DNA of 64,000 bases from Apostichopus japonicus (taxonomy: Eukaryota; Echinodermata; Holothuroidea; Aspidochirotida; Stichopodidae), in the NCBI RefSeq assembly GCF_037975245.1, contig NC_092574.1, forward strand, positions 8,715,713-8,779,712. Direction: 5' to 3'. The position numbers and the translations under genes were made by a program. Below, piece after piece: positions 46,701 through 60,708 of this stretch (its first letter is position 1; every line of letters starts with the position of its first letter). The notes under the pieces were generated by a model. That model had not been told where the DNA came from, did no database searches, and worked only from the letters and a program-made list of their open reading frames with translations.

Positions 46701-49700
46701 TTCGAATTGGGTACCAAATTGAGGTACTTTTTTAACTTTGCATGACAAAACACCTATTTTTGGCGCAAATAGACATGATATAGACAGAAAGCCTTTCCCG
46801 GTCAGATAATTACACGAAATTGGTGTATAAGAAAGACAAGAGTGTCTTCTACTTCACGTCTAATTTTAATGTCGATGGGTGTTTCAGAGAGGACAAGAGA
46901 GGGGGCTGAAAAGAGGGGGTTTTCCAAATTTTGCACTTATAAAGAACAGTCACGTATTTCTATCTTGTACTTTGAGACCACGTATCTCCCGAACGGAAGC
47001 AGATATGGACCTGGCAGTTGCAGATTTGGACTCCTGAGCATCGATTACTTCCTGTAACGTCTTTTGGGCGAAATCGATTTTGGGTCAATTTTTGGCAATT
47101 TTTATTTGCGCCAAAACTAGGTGTTTTGTCTGAAAAGTGAAAAAAGTACCTCTTTTTGGTACCCAATTCGAAAATAAAGTTCAGATTCGTAATCAGCGTG
47201 TCGCGAACTACCAGAAAAGATCCACATTTATCGATTTGGCGACAACAAGTTTTTTCACGTCAAAAAAAGGAAGAGCCGAAAAACTTTTACGACGAACAAA
47301 GGATTAAAATCTTTTGTTGTCCCTAAAAGTTTTTCGCTTTTCTTTTGTTCGCCTGAAGTTGCAAACTGAGCGAAAAAAGTGTCATAAGAGGGCGCAAAGG
47401 CAATAAATGTGTATCTTTTCTGGTAGTTCGCGACACGCTGATTACGAATCTGAAGTTTATTTTCGAATTGGGTACCAAATTGAGGTACTTTTTTAACTTT
47501 GCATGACAAAACACCTATTTTTGGCGCAAATAGACATGATATAGACAGAAAGCCTTTCCCGGTCAGATAATTACACGAAATTGGTGTATAACAAAGACAA
47601 GAGTGTCTTCTACTTCACGTCTAATTTTAATGTCGATGGGTGTTTCAGAGAGGACAAGAGAGGGGGCTGAAAAGAGGGGGCTGAAAAGAGGGGGTTTTCC
47701 AAATTTTGCACTTATAAAGAACAGTCACGTATTTCTATCTTGTACTTTGAGACCACGTATCTCCCGAACGGAAGCAGATATGGACCTGGCAGTTGCAGAT
47801 TTGGACTCCTGAGCATCGATTACTTCCTGTTACGTCTCTTGGGCGAAATCGATTTTGGGTCAATTTTTGGCAATTTTTATTTGCGCCAAAAGTAGGTGTT
47901 TTGTCTGAAAAGTGAAAAAAGTACCTCTTTTTGGTACCCAATTCGAAAATAAAGTTCAGATTCGTAATCAGCGTGTCGCGAACTACCAGAAAAGATCCAC
48001 ATTTATCGATTTGGCGACAACAAGTTTTTTCACGTCAAAGAAAGGAAGAGCCGAAAAACTTTTACGACGAACAAAGGATTAAAATCTTTTGTTGTCCCTA
48101 AAAGTTTTTCGCTTTTCTTTTGTTCGCCTGAAGTTGCAAACTGAGCGAAAAAAGTGTCATAAGAGGGCGCAAAGGCGATAAATGTGCATCTTTTCTGGTA
48201 GTTCGCGACACGCTGATTACGAATCTGAAGTTTATTTTCGAATTGGGTACCAAATTGAGGTACTTTTTTAACTTTGCATGACAAAACACCTATTTTTGGC
48301 GCAAATAGACATGATATAGACAGAAAGCCTTTCCCGGTCAGATAATTACACGAAATTGGTGTATAACAAAGACAAGAGTGTCTTCTACTTCACGTCTAAT
48401 TTTAATGTCGATGGGTGTTTCAGAGAGGACAAGAGAGGGGGCTGAAAAGAGGGGGTTTTCCAAATTTTGCACTTATAAAGAACAGTCACGTATTTCTATC
48501 TTGTACTTTGAGACCACGTATCTCCCGAACGGAAGCAGATATGGACCTGGCAGTTGCAGATTTGGACTCCTGAGCATCGATTACTTCCTGTTACGTCTCT
48601 TGGGCGAAATCGATTTTGGGTCAATTTTTGGCAATTTTTATTTGCGCCAAAAGTAGGTGTTTTGTCTGAAAAGTGAAAAAAGTACCTCTTTTTGGTACCC
48701 AATTCGAAAATAAAGTTCAGATTCGTAATCAGCGTGTCGCGAACTACCAGAAAAGATCCACATTTATCGATTTGGCGACAACAAGTTTTTTCACGTCAAA
48801 AAAAGGAAGAGCCGAAAAACTTTTACGACGAACAAAGGATTAAAATCTTTTGTTGTCCCTAAAAGTTTTTCGCTTTTCTTTTGTTCGCCTGAAGTTGCAA
48901 ACTGAGCGAAAAAAGTGTCATAAGAGGGCGCAAAGGCGATAAATGTGCATCTTTTCTGGTAGTTCGCGACACGCTGATTACGAATCTGAAGTTTATTTTC
49001 GAATTGGGTACCAAATTGAGGTACTTTTTTAACTTTGCATGACAAAACACCTATTTTTGGCGCAAATAGACATGATATAGACAGAAAGCCTTTCCCGGTC
49101 AGATAATTACACGAAATTGGTGTATAAGAAAGACAAGAGTGTCTTCTACTTCACGTCTAATTTTAATGTCGATGGGTGTTTCAGAGAGGACAAGAGAGGG
49201 GGCTGAAAAGAGGGGGTTTTCCAAATTTTGCACTTATAAAGAACAGTCACGTATTTCTATCTTGTACTTTGAGACCACGTATCTCCCGAACGGAAGCAGA
49301 TATGGACCTGGCAGTTGCAGATTTGGACTCCTGAGCATCGATTACTTCCTGTTACGTCTCTTGGGCGAAATCGATTTTGGGTCAATTTTTGTCAATTTTT
49401 ATTTGCGCCAAAACTAGGTGTTTTGTCTGAAAAGTGAAAAAAGTACCTCTTTTTGGTACCCAATTCGAAAATAAAGTTCAGATTCGTAATCAGCGTGTCG
49501 CGAACTACCAGAAAAGATCCACATTTATCGATTTGGCGACAACAAGTTTTTTCACGTCAAAAAAAGGAAGAGCCGAAAAACTTTTACGACGAACAAAGGA
49601 TTAAAATCTTTTGTTGTCCCTAAAAGTTTTTCGCTTTTCTTTTGTTCGCCTGAAGTTGCAAACTGAGCGAAAAAAGTGTCATAAGAGGGCGCAAAGGCGA

Positions 49701-51421
49701 TAAATGTGCATCTTTTCTGGTAGTTCGCGACACGCTGATTACGAATCTGAAGTTTATTTTCGAATTGGGTACCAAATTGAGGTACTTTTTTAACTTTGCA
49801 CGACAAAACACCTATTTTTGGCGCAAATAGACATGATATAGACAGAAAGCCTTTCCCGGTCAGATAATTACACGAAATTGGTGTATAAGAAAGACAAGAG
49901 TGTCTTCTACTTCACGTCTAATTTTAATGTCGATGGGTGTTTCAGAGAGGACAAGAGAGGGGGCTGAAAAGAGGGGGTTTTCCAAATTTTGCACTTATAA
50001 AGAACAGTCACGTATTTCTATCTTGTACTTTGAGACCACGTATCTCCCGAACGGAAGCAGATATGGACCTGGCAGTTGCAGATTTGGACTCCTGAGCATC
50101 GATTACTTCCTGTTACGTCTTTTGGGCGAAATCGATTTTGGGTCAATTTTTGGCAATTTTTATTTGCGCCAAAAGTAGGTGTTTTGTCTGAAAAGTGAAA
50201 AAAGTACCTCTTTTTGGTACCCAATTCGAAAATAAAGTTCAGATTCGTAATCAGCGTGTCGCGAACTACCAGAAAAGATCCACATTTATCGATTTGGCGA
50301 CAACAAGTTTTTTCACGTCAAAAAAAGGAAGAGCCGAAAAACTTTTACGACGAACAAAGGATTAAAATCTTTTGTTGTCCCTAAAAGTTTTTCGCTTTTC
50401 TTTTGTTCGCCTGAAGTTGCAAACTGAGCGAAAAAAGTGTCATAAGAGGGCGCAAAGGCTATAAATGTGTATCTTTTCTGGTAGTTCGCGACACGCTGAT
50501 TACGAATCTGAAGTTTATTTTCGAATTGGGTACCAAATTGAGGTACTTTTTTAACTTTGCATGACAAAACACCTATTTTTGGCGCAAATAGACATGATAT
50601 AGACAGAAAGCCTTTCCCGGTCAGATAATTACACGAAATTGGTGTATAAGAAAGACAAGAGTGTCTTCTACTTCACGTCTAATTTTAATGTCGATGGGTG
50701 TTTCAGAGAGGACAAGAGAGGGGGCTGAAAAGAGGGGGTTTTCCAAATTTTGCACTTATAAAGAACAGTCACGTATTTCTATCTTGTACTTTGAGACCAC
50801 GTATCTCCCGAACGGAAGCAGATATGGACCTGGCAGTTGCAGATTTGGACTCCTGAGCATCGATTACTTCCTGTTACGTCTTTTGGGCGAAATCGATTTT
50901 GGGTCAATTTTTGGCAATTTTTATTTGCGCCAAAAGTAGGTGTTTTGTCTGAAAAGTGAAAAAAGTACCTCTTTTTGGTACCCAATTCGAAAATAAAGTT
51001 CAGATTCGTAATCAGCGTGTCGCGAACTACCAGAAAAGATCCACATTTATCGATTTGGCGACAACAAGTTTTTTCACGTCAAAAAAAGGAAGAGCCGAAA
51101 AACTTTTACGACGAACAAAGGATTAAAATCTTTTGTTGTCCCTAAAAGTTTTTCGCTTTTCTTTTGTTCGCCTGAAGTTGCAAACTGAGCGAAAAAAGTG
51201 TCATAAGAGGGCGCAAAGGCGATAAATGTGCATCTTTTCTGGTAGTTCGCGACACGCTGATTACGAATCTGAAGTTTATTTTCGAATTGGGTACCAAATT
51301 GAGGTACTTTTTTAACTTTGCATGACAAAACACCTATTTTTGGCGCAAATAGACATGATATAGACAGAAAGCCTTTCCCGGTCAGATAATTACACGAAAT
51401 TGGTGTATAAGAAAGACAAGA

Positions 51422-54400
51422 GTGTCTTCTACTTCACGTCTAATTTTAATGTCGATGGGTGTTTCAGAGAGGACAAGAGAGGGGGCTGAAAAGAGGGGGT
51501 TTTCCAAATTTTGCACTTATAAAGAACAGTCACGTATTTCTATCTTGTACTTTGAGACCACGTATCTCCCGAACGGAAGCAGATATGGACCTGGCAGTTG
51601 CAGATTTGGACTCCTGAGCATCGATTACTTCCTGTTACGTCTCTTGGGCGAAATCGATTTTGGGTCAATTTTTGGCAATTTTTATTTGCGCCAAAAGTAG
51701 GTGTTTTGTCTGAAAAGTGAAAAAAGTACCTCTTTTTGGTACCCAATTCGAAAATAAAGTTCAGATTCGTAATCAGCGTGTCGCGAACTACCAGAAAAGA
51801 TCCACATTTATCGATTTGGCGACAACAAGTTTTTTCACGTCAAAAAAAGGAAGAGCCGAAAAACTTTTACGACGAACAAAGGATTAAAATCTTTTGTTGT
51901 CCCTAAAAGTTTTTCGCTTTTCTTTTGTTCGCCTGAAGTTGCAAACTGAGCGAAAAAAGTGTCATAAGAGGGCGCAAAGGCAATAAATGTGCATCTTTTC
52001 TGGTAGTTCGCGACACGCTGATTACGAATCTGAAGTTTATTTTCGAATTGGGTACCAAATTGAGGTACTTTTTTAACTTTGCACGACAAAACACCTATTT
52101 TTGGCGCAAATAGACATGATATAGACAGAAAGCCTTTCCCGGTCAGATAATTACACGAAATTGGTGTATAAGAAAGACAAGAGTGTCTTCTACTTCACGT
52201 CTAATTTTAATGTCGATGGGTGTTTCAGAGAGGACAAGAGAGGGGGCTGAAAAGAGGGGGTTTTCCAAATTTTGCACTTATAAAGAACAGTCACGTATTT
52301 CTATCTTGTACTTTGAGACCACGTATCTCCCGAACGGAAGCAGATATGGACCTGGCAGTTGCAGATTTGGACTCCTGAGCATCGATTACTTCCTGTAACG
52401 TCTTTTGGGCGAAATCGATTTTGGGTCAATTTTTGGCAATTTTTATTTGCGCCAAAACTAGGTGTTTTGTCTGAAAAGTGAAAAAAGTACCTCTTTTTGG
52501 TACCCAATTCGAAAATAAAGTTCAGATTCGTAATCAGCGTGTCGCGAACTACCAGAAAAGATCCACATTTATCGATTTGGCGACAACAAGTTTTTTCACG
52601 TCAAAAAAAGGAAGAGCCGAAAAACTTTTACGACGAACAAAGGATTAAAATCTTTTGTTGTCCCTAAAAGTTTTTCGCTTTTCTTTTGTTCGCCTGAAGT
52701 TGCAAACTGAGCGAAAAAAGTGTCATAAGAGGGCGCAAAGGCTATAAATGTGCATCTTTTCTGGTAGTTCGCGACACGCTGATTACGAATCTGAAGTTTA
52801 TTTTCGAATTGGGTACCAAATTGAGGTACTTTTTTAACTTTGCATGACAAAACACCTATTTTTGGCGCAAATAGACATGATATAGACAGAAAGCCTTTCC
52901 CGGTCAGATAATTACACGAAATTGGTGTATAAGAAAGACAAGAGTGTCTTCTACTTCACGTCTAATTTTAATGTCGATGGGTGTTTCAGAGAGGACAAGA
53001 GAGGGGGCTGAAAAGAGGGGGTTTTCCAAATTTTGCACTTATAAAGAACAGTCACGTATTTCTATCTTGTACTTTGAGACCACGTATCTCCCGAACGGAA
53101 GCAGATATGGACCTGGCAGTTGCAGATTTGGACTCCTGAGCATCGATTACTTCCTGTTACGTCTCTTGGGCGAAATCGATTTTGGGTCAATTTTTGGCAA
53201 TTTTTATTTGCGCCAAAAGTAGGTGTTTTGTCTGAAAAGTGAAAAAAGTACCTCTTTTTGGTACCCAATTCGAAAATAAAGTTCAGATTCGTAATCAGCG
53301 TGTCGCGAACTACCAGAAAAGATCCACATTTATCGATTTGGCGACAACAAGTTTTTTCACGTCAAAAAAAGGAAGAGCCGAAAAACTTTTACGACGAACA
53401 AAGGATTAAAATCTTTTGTTGTCCCTAAAAGTTTTTCGCTTTTCTTTTGTTCGCCTGAAGTTGCAAACTGAGCGAAAAAAGTGTCATAAGAGGGCGCAAA
53501 GGCAATAAATGTGCATCTTTTCTGGTAGTTCGCGACACGCTGATTACGAATCTGAAGTTTATTTTCGAATTGGGTACCAAATTGAGGTACTTTTTTAACT
53601 TTGCACGACAAAACACCTATTTTTGGCGCAAATAGACATGATATAGACAGAAAGCCTTTCCCGGTCAGATAATTACACGAAATTGGTGTATAAGAAAGAC
53701 AAGAGTGTCTTCTACTTCACGTCTAATTTTAATGTCGATGGGTGTTTCAGAGAGGACAAGAGAGGGGGCTGAAAAGAGGGGGTTTTCCAAATTTTGCACT
53801 TATAAAGAACAGTCACGTATTTCTATCTTGTACTTTGAGACCACGTATCTCCCGAACGGAAGCAGATATGGACCTGGCAGTTGCAGATTTGGACTCCTGA
53901 GCATCGATTACTTCCTGTAACGTCTTTTGGGCGAAATCGATTTTGGGTCAATTTTTGGCAATTTTTATTTGCGCCAAAACTAGGTGTTTTGTCTGAAAAG
54001 TGAAAAAAGTACCTCTTTTTGGTACCCAATTCGAAAATAAAGTTCAGATTCGTAATCAGCGTGTCGCGAACTACCAGAAAAGATCCACATTTATCGATTT
54101 GGCGACAACAAGTTTTTTCACGTCAAAAAAAGGAAGAGCCGAAAAACTTTTACGACGAACAAAGGATTAAAATCTTTTGTTGTCCCTAAAAGTTTTTCGC
54201 TTTTCTTTTGTTCGCCTGAAGTTGCAAACTGAGCGAAAAAAGTGTCATAAGAGGGCGCAAAGGCTATAAATGTGTATCTTTTCTGGTAGTTCGCGACACG
54301 CTGATTACGAATCTGAAGTTTATTTTCGAATTGGGTACCAAATTGAGGTACTTTTTTAACTTTGCATGACAAAACACCTATTTTTGGCGCAAATAGACAT

Positions 54401-54465
54401 GATATAGACAGAAAGCCTTTCCCGGTCAGATAATTACACGAAATTGGTGTATAAGAAAGACAAGA
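51422..54465. repeat. Duplicated two-unit block within the satellite
   Basis: Units starting 51,422 and 52,183 carry a linked set of variants that recurs exactly 1,522 bp later in units 52,944 and 53,705. The set is GCACGAC at 52,081 and 53,603, a TGTAACG change near 52,394 and 53,916, and GGCTATAAATG near 52,740 and 54,262. At least one site (TGCATC versus TGTATC) differs between the blocks. Confidence 0.75.
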
Positions 54466-57400
54466 GTGTCTTCTACTTCACGTCTAATTTTAATGTCGAT
54501 GGGTGTTTCAGAGAGGACAAGAGAGGGGGCTGAAAAGAGGGGGTTTTCCAAATTTTGCACTTATAAAGAACAGTCACGTATTTCTATCTTGTACTTTGAG
54601 ACCACGTATCTCCCGAACGGAAGCAGATATGGACCTGGCAGTTGCAGATTTGGACTCCTGAGCATCGATTACTTCCTGTTACGTCTCTTGGGCGAAATCG
54701 ATTTTGGGTCAATTTTTGGCAATTTTTATTTGCGCCAAAAGTAGGTGTTTTGTCTGAAAAGTAAAAAAAGTACCTCTTTTTGGTACCCAATTCGAAAATA
54801 AAGTTCAGATTCGTAATCAGCGTGTCGCGAACTACCAGAAAAGATCCACATTTATCGATTTGGCGACAACAAGTTTTTTCACGTCAAAAAAAGGAAGAGC
54901 CGAAAAACTTTTACGACGAACAAAGGATTAAAATCTTTTGTTGTCCCTAAAAGTTTTTCGCTTTTCTTTTGTTCGCCTGAAGTTGCAAACTGAGCGAAAA
55001 AAGTGTCATAAGAGGGCGCAAAGGCGATAAATGTGCATCTTTTCTGGTAGTTCGCGACACGCTGATTACGAATCTGAAGTTTATTTTCGAATTGGGTACC
55101 AAATTGAGGTACTTTTTTAACTTTGCATGACAAAACACCTATTTTTGGCGCAAATAGACATGATATAGACAGAAAGCCTTTCCCGGTCAGATAATTACAC
55201 GAAATTGGTGTATAACAAAGACAAGAGTGTCTTCTACTTCACGTCTAATTTTAATGTCGATGGGTGTTTCAGAGAGGACAAGAGAGGGGGCTGAAAAGAG
55301 GGGGTTTTCCAAATTTTGCACTTATAAAGAACAGTCACGTATTTCTATCTTGTACTTTGAGACCACGTATCTCCCGAACGGAAGCAGATATGGACCTGGC
55401 AGTTGCAGATTTGGACTCCTGAGCATCGATTACTTCCTGTTACGTCTCTTGGGCGAAATCGATTTTGGGTCAATTTTTGGCAATTTTTATTTGCGCCAAA
55501 AGTAGGTGTTTTGTCTGAAAAGTGAAAAAAGTACCTCTTTTTGGTACCCAATTCGAAAATAAAGTTCAGATTCGTAATCAGCGTGTCGCGAACTACCAGA
55601 AAAGATCCACATTTATCGATTTGGCGACAACAAGTTTTTTCACGTCAAAAAAAGGAAGAGCCGAAAAACTTTTACGACGAACAAAGGATTAAAATCTTTT
55701 GTTGTCCCTAAAAGTTTTTCGCTTTTCTTTTGTTCGCCTGAAGTTGCAAACTGAGCGAAAAAAGTGTCATAAGAGGGCGCAAAGGCGATAAATGTGCATC
55801 TTTTCTGGTAGTTCGCGACACGCTGATTACGAATCTGAAGTTTATTTTCGAATTGGGTACCAAATTGAGGTACTTTTTTAACTTTGCACGACAAAACACC
55901 TATTTTTGGCGCAAATAGACATGATATAGACAGAAAGCCTTTCCCGGTCAGATAATAACACGAAATTGGTGTATAAGAAAGACAAGAGTGTCTTCTACTT
56001 CACGTCTAATTTTAATGTCGATGGGTGTTTCAGAGAGGACAAGAGAGGGGGCTGAAAAGAGGGGGTTTTCCAAATTTTGCACTTATAAAGAACAGTCACG
56101 TATTTCTATCTTGTACTTTGAGACCACGTATCTCCCGAACGGAAGCAGATATGGACCTGGCAGTTGCAGATTTGGACTCCTGAGCATCGATTACTTCCTG
56201 TTACGTCTCTTGGGCGAAATCGATTTTGGGTCAATTTTTGGCAATTTTTATTTGCGCCAAAAGTAGGTGTTTTGTCTGAAAAGTGAAAAAAAGTACCTCT
56301 TTTTGGTACCCAATTCGAAAATAAAGTTCAGATTCGTAATCAGCGTGTCGCGAACTACCAGAAAAGATCCATATTTATCGATTTGGCGACAACAAGTTTT
56401 TTCACGTCAAAAAAAGGAAGAGCCGAAAAACTTTTACGACGAACAAAGGATTAAAATCTTTTGTTGTCCCTAAAAGTTTTTCGCTTTTCTTTTGTTCGCC
56501 TGAAGTTGCAAACTGAGCGAAAAAAGTGTCATAAGAGGGCGCAAAGGCGATAAATGTGCATCTTTTCTGGTAGTTCGCGACACGCTGATTACGAATCTGA
56601 AGTTTATTTTCGAATTGGGTACCAAATTGAGGTACTTTTTTAACTTTGCATGACAAAACACCTATTTTTGGCGCAAATAGACATGATATAGACAGAAAGC
56701 CTTTCCCGGTCAGATAATTACACGAAATTGGTGTATAAGAAAGACAAGAGTGTCTTCTACTTCACGTCTAATTTTAATGTCGATGGGTGTTTCAGAGAGG
56801 ACAAGAGAGGGGGCTGAAAAGAGGGGGTTTTCCAAATTTTGCACTTATAAAGAACAGTCACGTATTTCTATCTTGTACTTTGAGACCACGTATCTCCCGA
56901 ACGGAAGCAGATATGGACCTGGCAGTTGCAGATTTGGACTCCTGAGCATCGATTACTTCCTGTTACGTCTCTTGGGCGAAATCGATTTTGGGTCAATTTT
57001 TGGCAATTTTTATTTGCGCCAAAAGTAGGTGTTTTGTCTGAAAAGTGAAAAAAGTACCTCTTTTTGGTACCCAATTCGAAAATAAAGTTCAGATTCGTAA
57101 TCAGCGTGTCGCGAACTACCAGAAAAGATCCACATTTATCGATTTGGCGACAACAAGTTTTTTCACGTCAAAAAAAGGAAGAGCCGAAAAACTTTTACGA
57201 CGAACAAAGGATTAAAATCTTTTGTTGTCCCTAAAAGTTTTTCGCTTTTCTTTTGTTCGCCTGAAGTTGCAAACTGAGCGAAAAAAGTGTCATAAGAGGG
57301 CGCAAAGGCTATAAATGTGTATCTTTTCTGGTAGTTCGCGACACGCTGATTACGAATCTGAAGTTTATTTTCGAATTGGGTACCAAATTGAGGTACTTTT

Positions 57401-60400
57401 TTAACTTTGCATGACAAAACACCTATTTTTGGCGCAAATAGACATGATATAGACAGAAAGCCTTTCCCGGTCAGATAATTACACGAAATTGGTGTATAAG
57501 AAAGACAAGAGTGTCTTCTACTTCACGTCTAATTTTAATGTCGATGGGTGTTTCAGAGAGGACAAGAGAGGGGGCTGAAAAGAGGGGGTTTTCCAAATTT
57601 TGCACTTATAAAGAACAGTCACGTATTTCTATCTTGTACTTTGAGACCACGTATCTCCCGAACGGAAGCAGATATGGACCTGGCAGTTGCAGATTTGGAC
57701 TCCTGAGCATCGATTACTTCCTGTTACGTCTCTTGGGCGAAATCGATTTTGGGTCAATTTTTGGCAATTTTTATTTGCGCCAAAAGTAGGTGTTTTGTCT
57801 GAAAAGTGAAAAAAGTACCTCTTTTTGGTACCCAATTCGAAAATAAAGTTCAGATTCGTAATCAGCGTGTCGCGAACTACCAGAAAAGATCCACATTTAT
57901 CGATTTGGCGACAACAAGTTTTTTCACGTCAAAAAAAGGAAGAGCCGAAAAACTTTTACGACGAACAAAGGATTAAAATCTTTTGTTGTCCCTAAAAGTT
58001 TTTCGCTTTTCTTTTGTTCGCCTGAAGTTGCAAACTGAGCGAAAAAAGTGTCATAAGAGGGCGCAAAGGCGATAAATGTGCATCTTTTCTGGTAGTTCGC
58101 GACACGCTGATTACGAATCTGAAGTTTATTTTCGAATTGGGTACCAAATTGAGGTACTTTTTTAACTTTGCATGACAAAACACCTATTTTTGGCGCAAAT
58201 AGACATGATATAGACAGAAAGCCTTTCCCGGTCAGATAATTACACGAAATTGGTGTATAAGAAAGACAAGAGTGTCTTCTACTTCACGTCTAATTTTAAT
58301 GTCGATGGGTGTTTCAGAGAGGACAAGAGAGGGGGCTGAAAAGAGGGGGTTTTCCAAATTTTGCACTTATAAAGAACAGTCACGTATTTCTATCTTGTAC
58401 TTTGAGACCACGTATCTCCCGAACGGAAGCAGATATGGACCTGGCAGTTGCAGATTTGGACTCCTGAGCATCGATTACTTCCTGTTACGTCTCTTGGGCG
58501 AAATCGATTTTGGGTCAATTTTTGGCAATTTTTATTTGCGCCAAAAGTAGGTGTTTTGTCTGAAAAGTGAAAAAAGTACCTCTTTTTGGTACCCAATTCG
58601 AAAATAAAGTTCAGGTTCGTAATCAGCGTGTCGCGAACTACCAGAAAAGATCCACATTTATCGATTTGGCGACAACAAGTTTTTTCACGTCAAAAAAAGG
58701 AAGAGCCGAAAAACTTTTACGACGAACAAAGGATTAAAATCTTTTGTTGTCCCTAAAAGTTTTTCGCTTTTCTTTTGTTCGCCTGAAGTTGCAAACTGAG
58801 CGAAAAAAGTGTCATAAGAGGGCGCAAAGGCGATAAATGTGCATCTTTTCTGGTAGTTCGCGACACGCTGATTACGAATCTGAAGTTTATTTTCGAATTG
58901 GGTACCAAATTGAGGTACTTTTTTAACTTTGCATGACAAAACACCTATTTTTGGCGCAAATAGACATGATATAGACAGAAAGCCTTTCCCGGTCAGATAA
59001 TTACACGAAATTGGTGTATAAGAAAGACAAGAGTGTCTTCTACTTCACGTCTAATTTTAATGTCGATGGGTGTTTCAGAGAGGACAAGAGAGGGGGCTGA
59101 AAAGAGGGGGTTTTCCAAATTTTGCACTTATAAAGAACAGTCACGTATTTCTATCTTGTACTTTGAGACCACGTATCTCCCGAACGGAAGCAGATATGGA
59201 CCTGGCAGTTGCAGATTTGGACTCCTGAGCATCGATTACTTCCTGTTACGTCTTTTGGGCGAAATCGATTTTGGGTCAATTTTTGGCAATTTTTATTTGC
59301 GCCAAAAATAGGTGTTTTGTCTGAAAAGTGAAAAAAGTACCTCTTTTTGGTACCCAATTCGAAAATAAAGTTCAGACTCGTAATCAGCGTGTCGCGAACT
59401 ACCAGAAAAGATCCACATTTATCGATTTGGCGACAACAAGTTTTTTCACGTCAAAAAAAGGAAGAGCCGAAAAACTTTTACGACGAACAAAGGATTAAAA
59501 TCTTTTGTTGTCCCTAAAAGTTTTTCGCTTTTCTTTTGTTCGCCTGAAGTTGCAAACTGAGCGAAAAAAGTGTCATAAGAGGGCGCAAAGGCGATAAATG
59601 TGCATCTTTTCTGGTAGTTCGCGACACGCTGATTACGAATCTGAAGTTTATTTTCGAATTGGGTACCAAATTGAGGTACTTTTTTAACTTTGCATGACAA
59701 AACACCTATTTTTGGCGCAAATAGACATGATATAGACAGAAAGCCTTTCCCGGTCAGATAATTACACGAAATTGGTGTATAAGAAAGACAAGAGTGTCTT
59801 CTACTTCACGTCTAATTTTAATGTCGATGGGTGTTTCAGAGAGGACAAGAGAGGGGGCTGAAAAGAGGGGGTTTTCCAAATTTTGCACTTATAAAGAACA
59901 GTCACGTATTTCTATCTTGTACTTTGAGACCACGTATCTCCCGAACGGAAGCAGATATGGACCTGGCAGTTGCAGATTTGGACTCCTGAGCATCGATTAC
60001 TTCCTGTTACGTCTTTTGGGCGAAATCGATTTTGGGTCAATTTTTGGCAATTTTTATTTGCGCCAAAAATAGGTGTTTTGTCTGAAAAGTGAAAAAAGTA
60101 CCTCTTTTTGGTACCCAATTCGAAAATAAAGTTCAGATTCGTAATCAGCGTGTCGCGAACTACCAGAAAAGATCCACATTTATCGATTTGGCGACAACAA
60201 GTTTTTTCACGTCAAAAAAAGGAAGAGCGAAAAACTTTTACGACGAACAAAGGATTAAAATCTTTTGTTGTCCCTAAAAGTTTTTTGCTTTTCTATTGTT
60301 CATCTGAAGTTGCAAACTGAGCGAAAAAAGTGTCATAAGAGGGCGCAAAGGCGATAAATGTGTATCTTTTCTGGTAGTTCGTGACACGCTGATTACGAAT

Positions 60401-60613
60401 CTGAAGTTTATTTTCGAATTGGGTACCAAAAAGAGGTACTTTTTTAACTTTGCAAGACAAAACACCTATTTTTGGCGCAAATAGAAATAATATAGACAAA
60501 AAGCCTTTCCCGGTCAGATAATAACACGACATTGGTGTATAACAAAGACAAGGGTGTCTTCTACTCCAAGTCTAATTTAAATGTCGATGTCAATTTTGGC
60601 AAAAACAGCAAGG

Positions 60614-60704
60614 GGATGGGAAGGAGGAAAGGCAGAATATTAAGATTTCAACTTCTGGGGTTTGAACCTTAGACAAGGTGCTTACTGTTACAGTTAAACA
60701 GCAC
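60614..60704. other. Short spacer after the satellite
   Basis: About 90 bp of unremarkable sequence between the decayed satellite edge and the Kolobok-like copy. Confidence 0.5.
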
Positions 60705-60708
60705 TTAA

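Larger units (their letters stand above)
42464..60613. repeat. 761-bp satellite array, 23 copies plus a partial left-edge copy
   Basis: Head-to-tail units recur every 761 bp: landmarks at 43,037, 43,798, 44,559 and so on to 59,794. There are two exceptions, 775 bp after 47,603 (a 14-bp internal duplication) and 762 bp after 55,988 (one extra A near 56,281). Copies differ at only a few sites. The left edge (42,464-42,985) is a deleted, diverged copy. The right edge decays from about 60,280 and stops near 60,613. Open frames of 63-92 codons recur on both strands only because the DNA repeats; some copies break them by single bases, so I do not call genes. Each unit contains a 424-bp imperfect palindrome. 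Confidence 0.97.

Noticed and set aside
43037..60072. Recurring open frames of 92, 84, 68 and 63 codons on both strands of the satellite
   Set aside because: They recur because the DNA repeats. Overlapping frames on both strands are equally conserved, some copies are cut by single-base changes, and no domain is recognisable.
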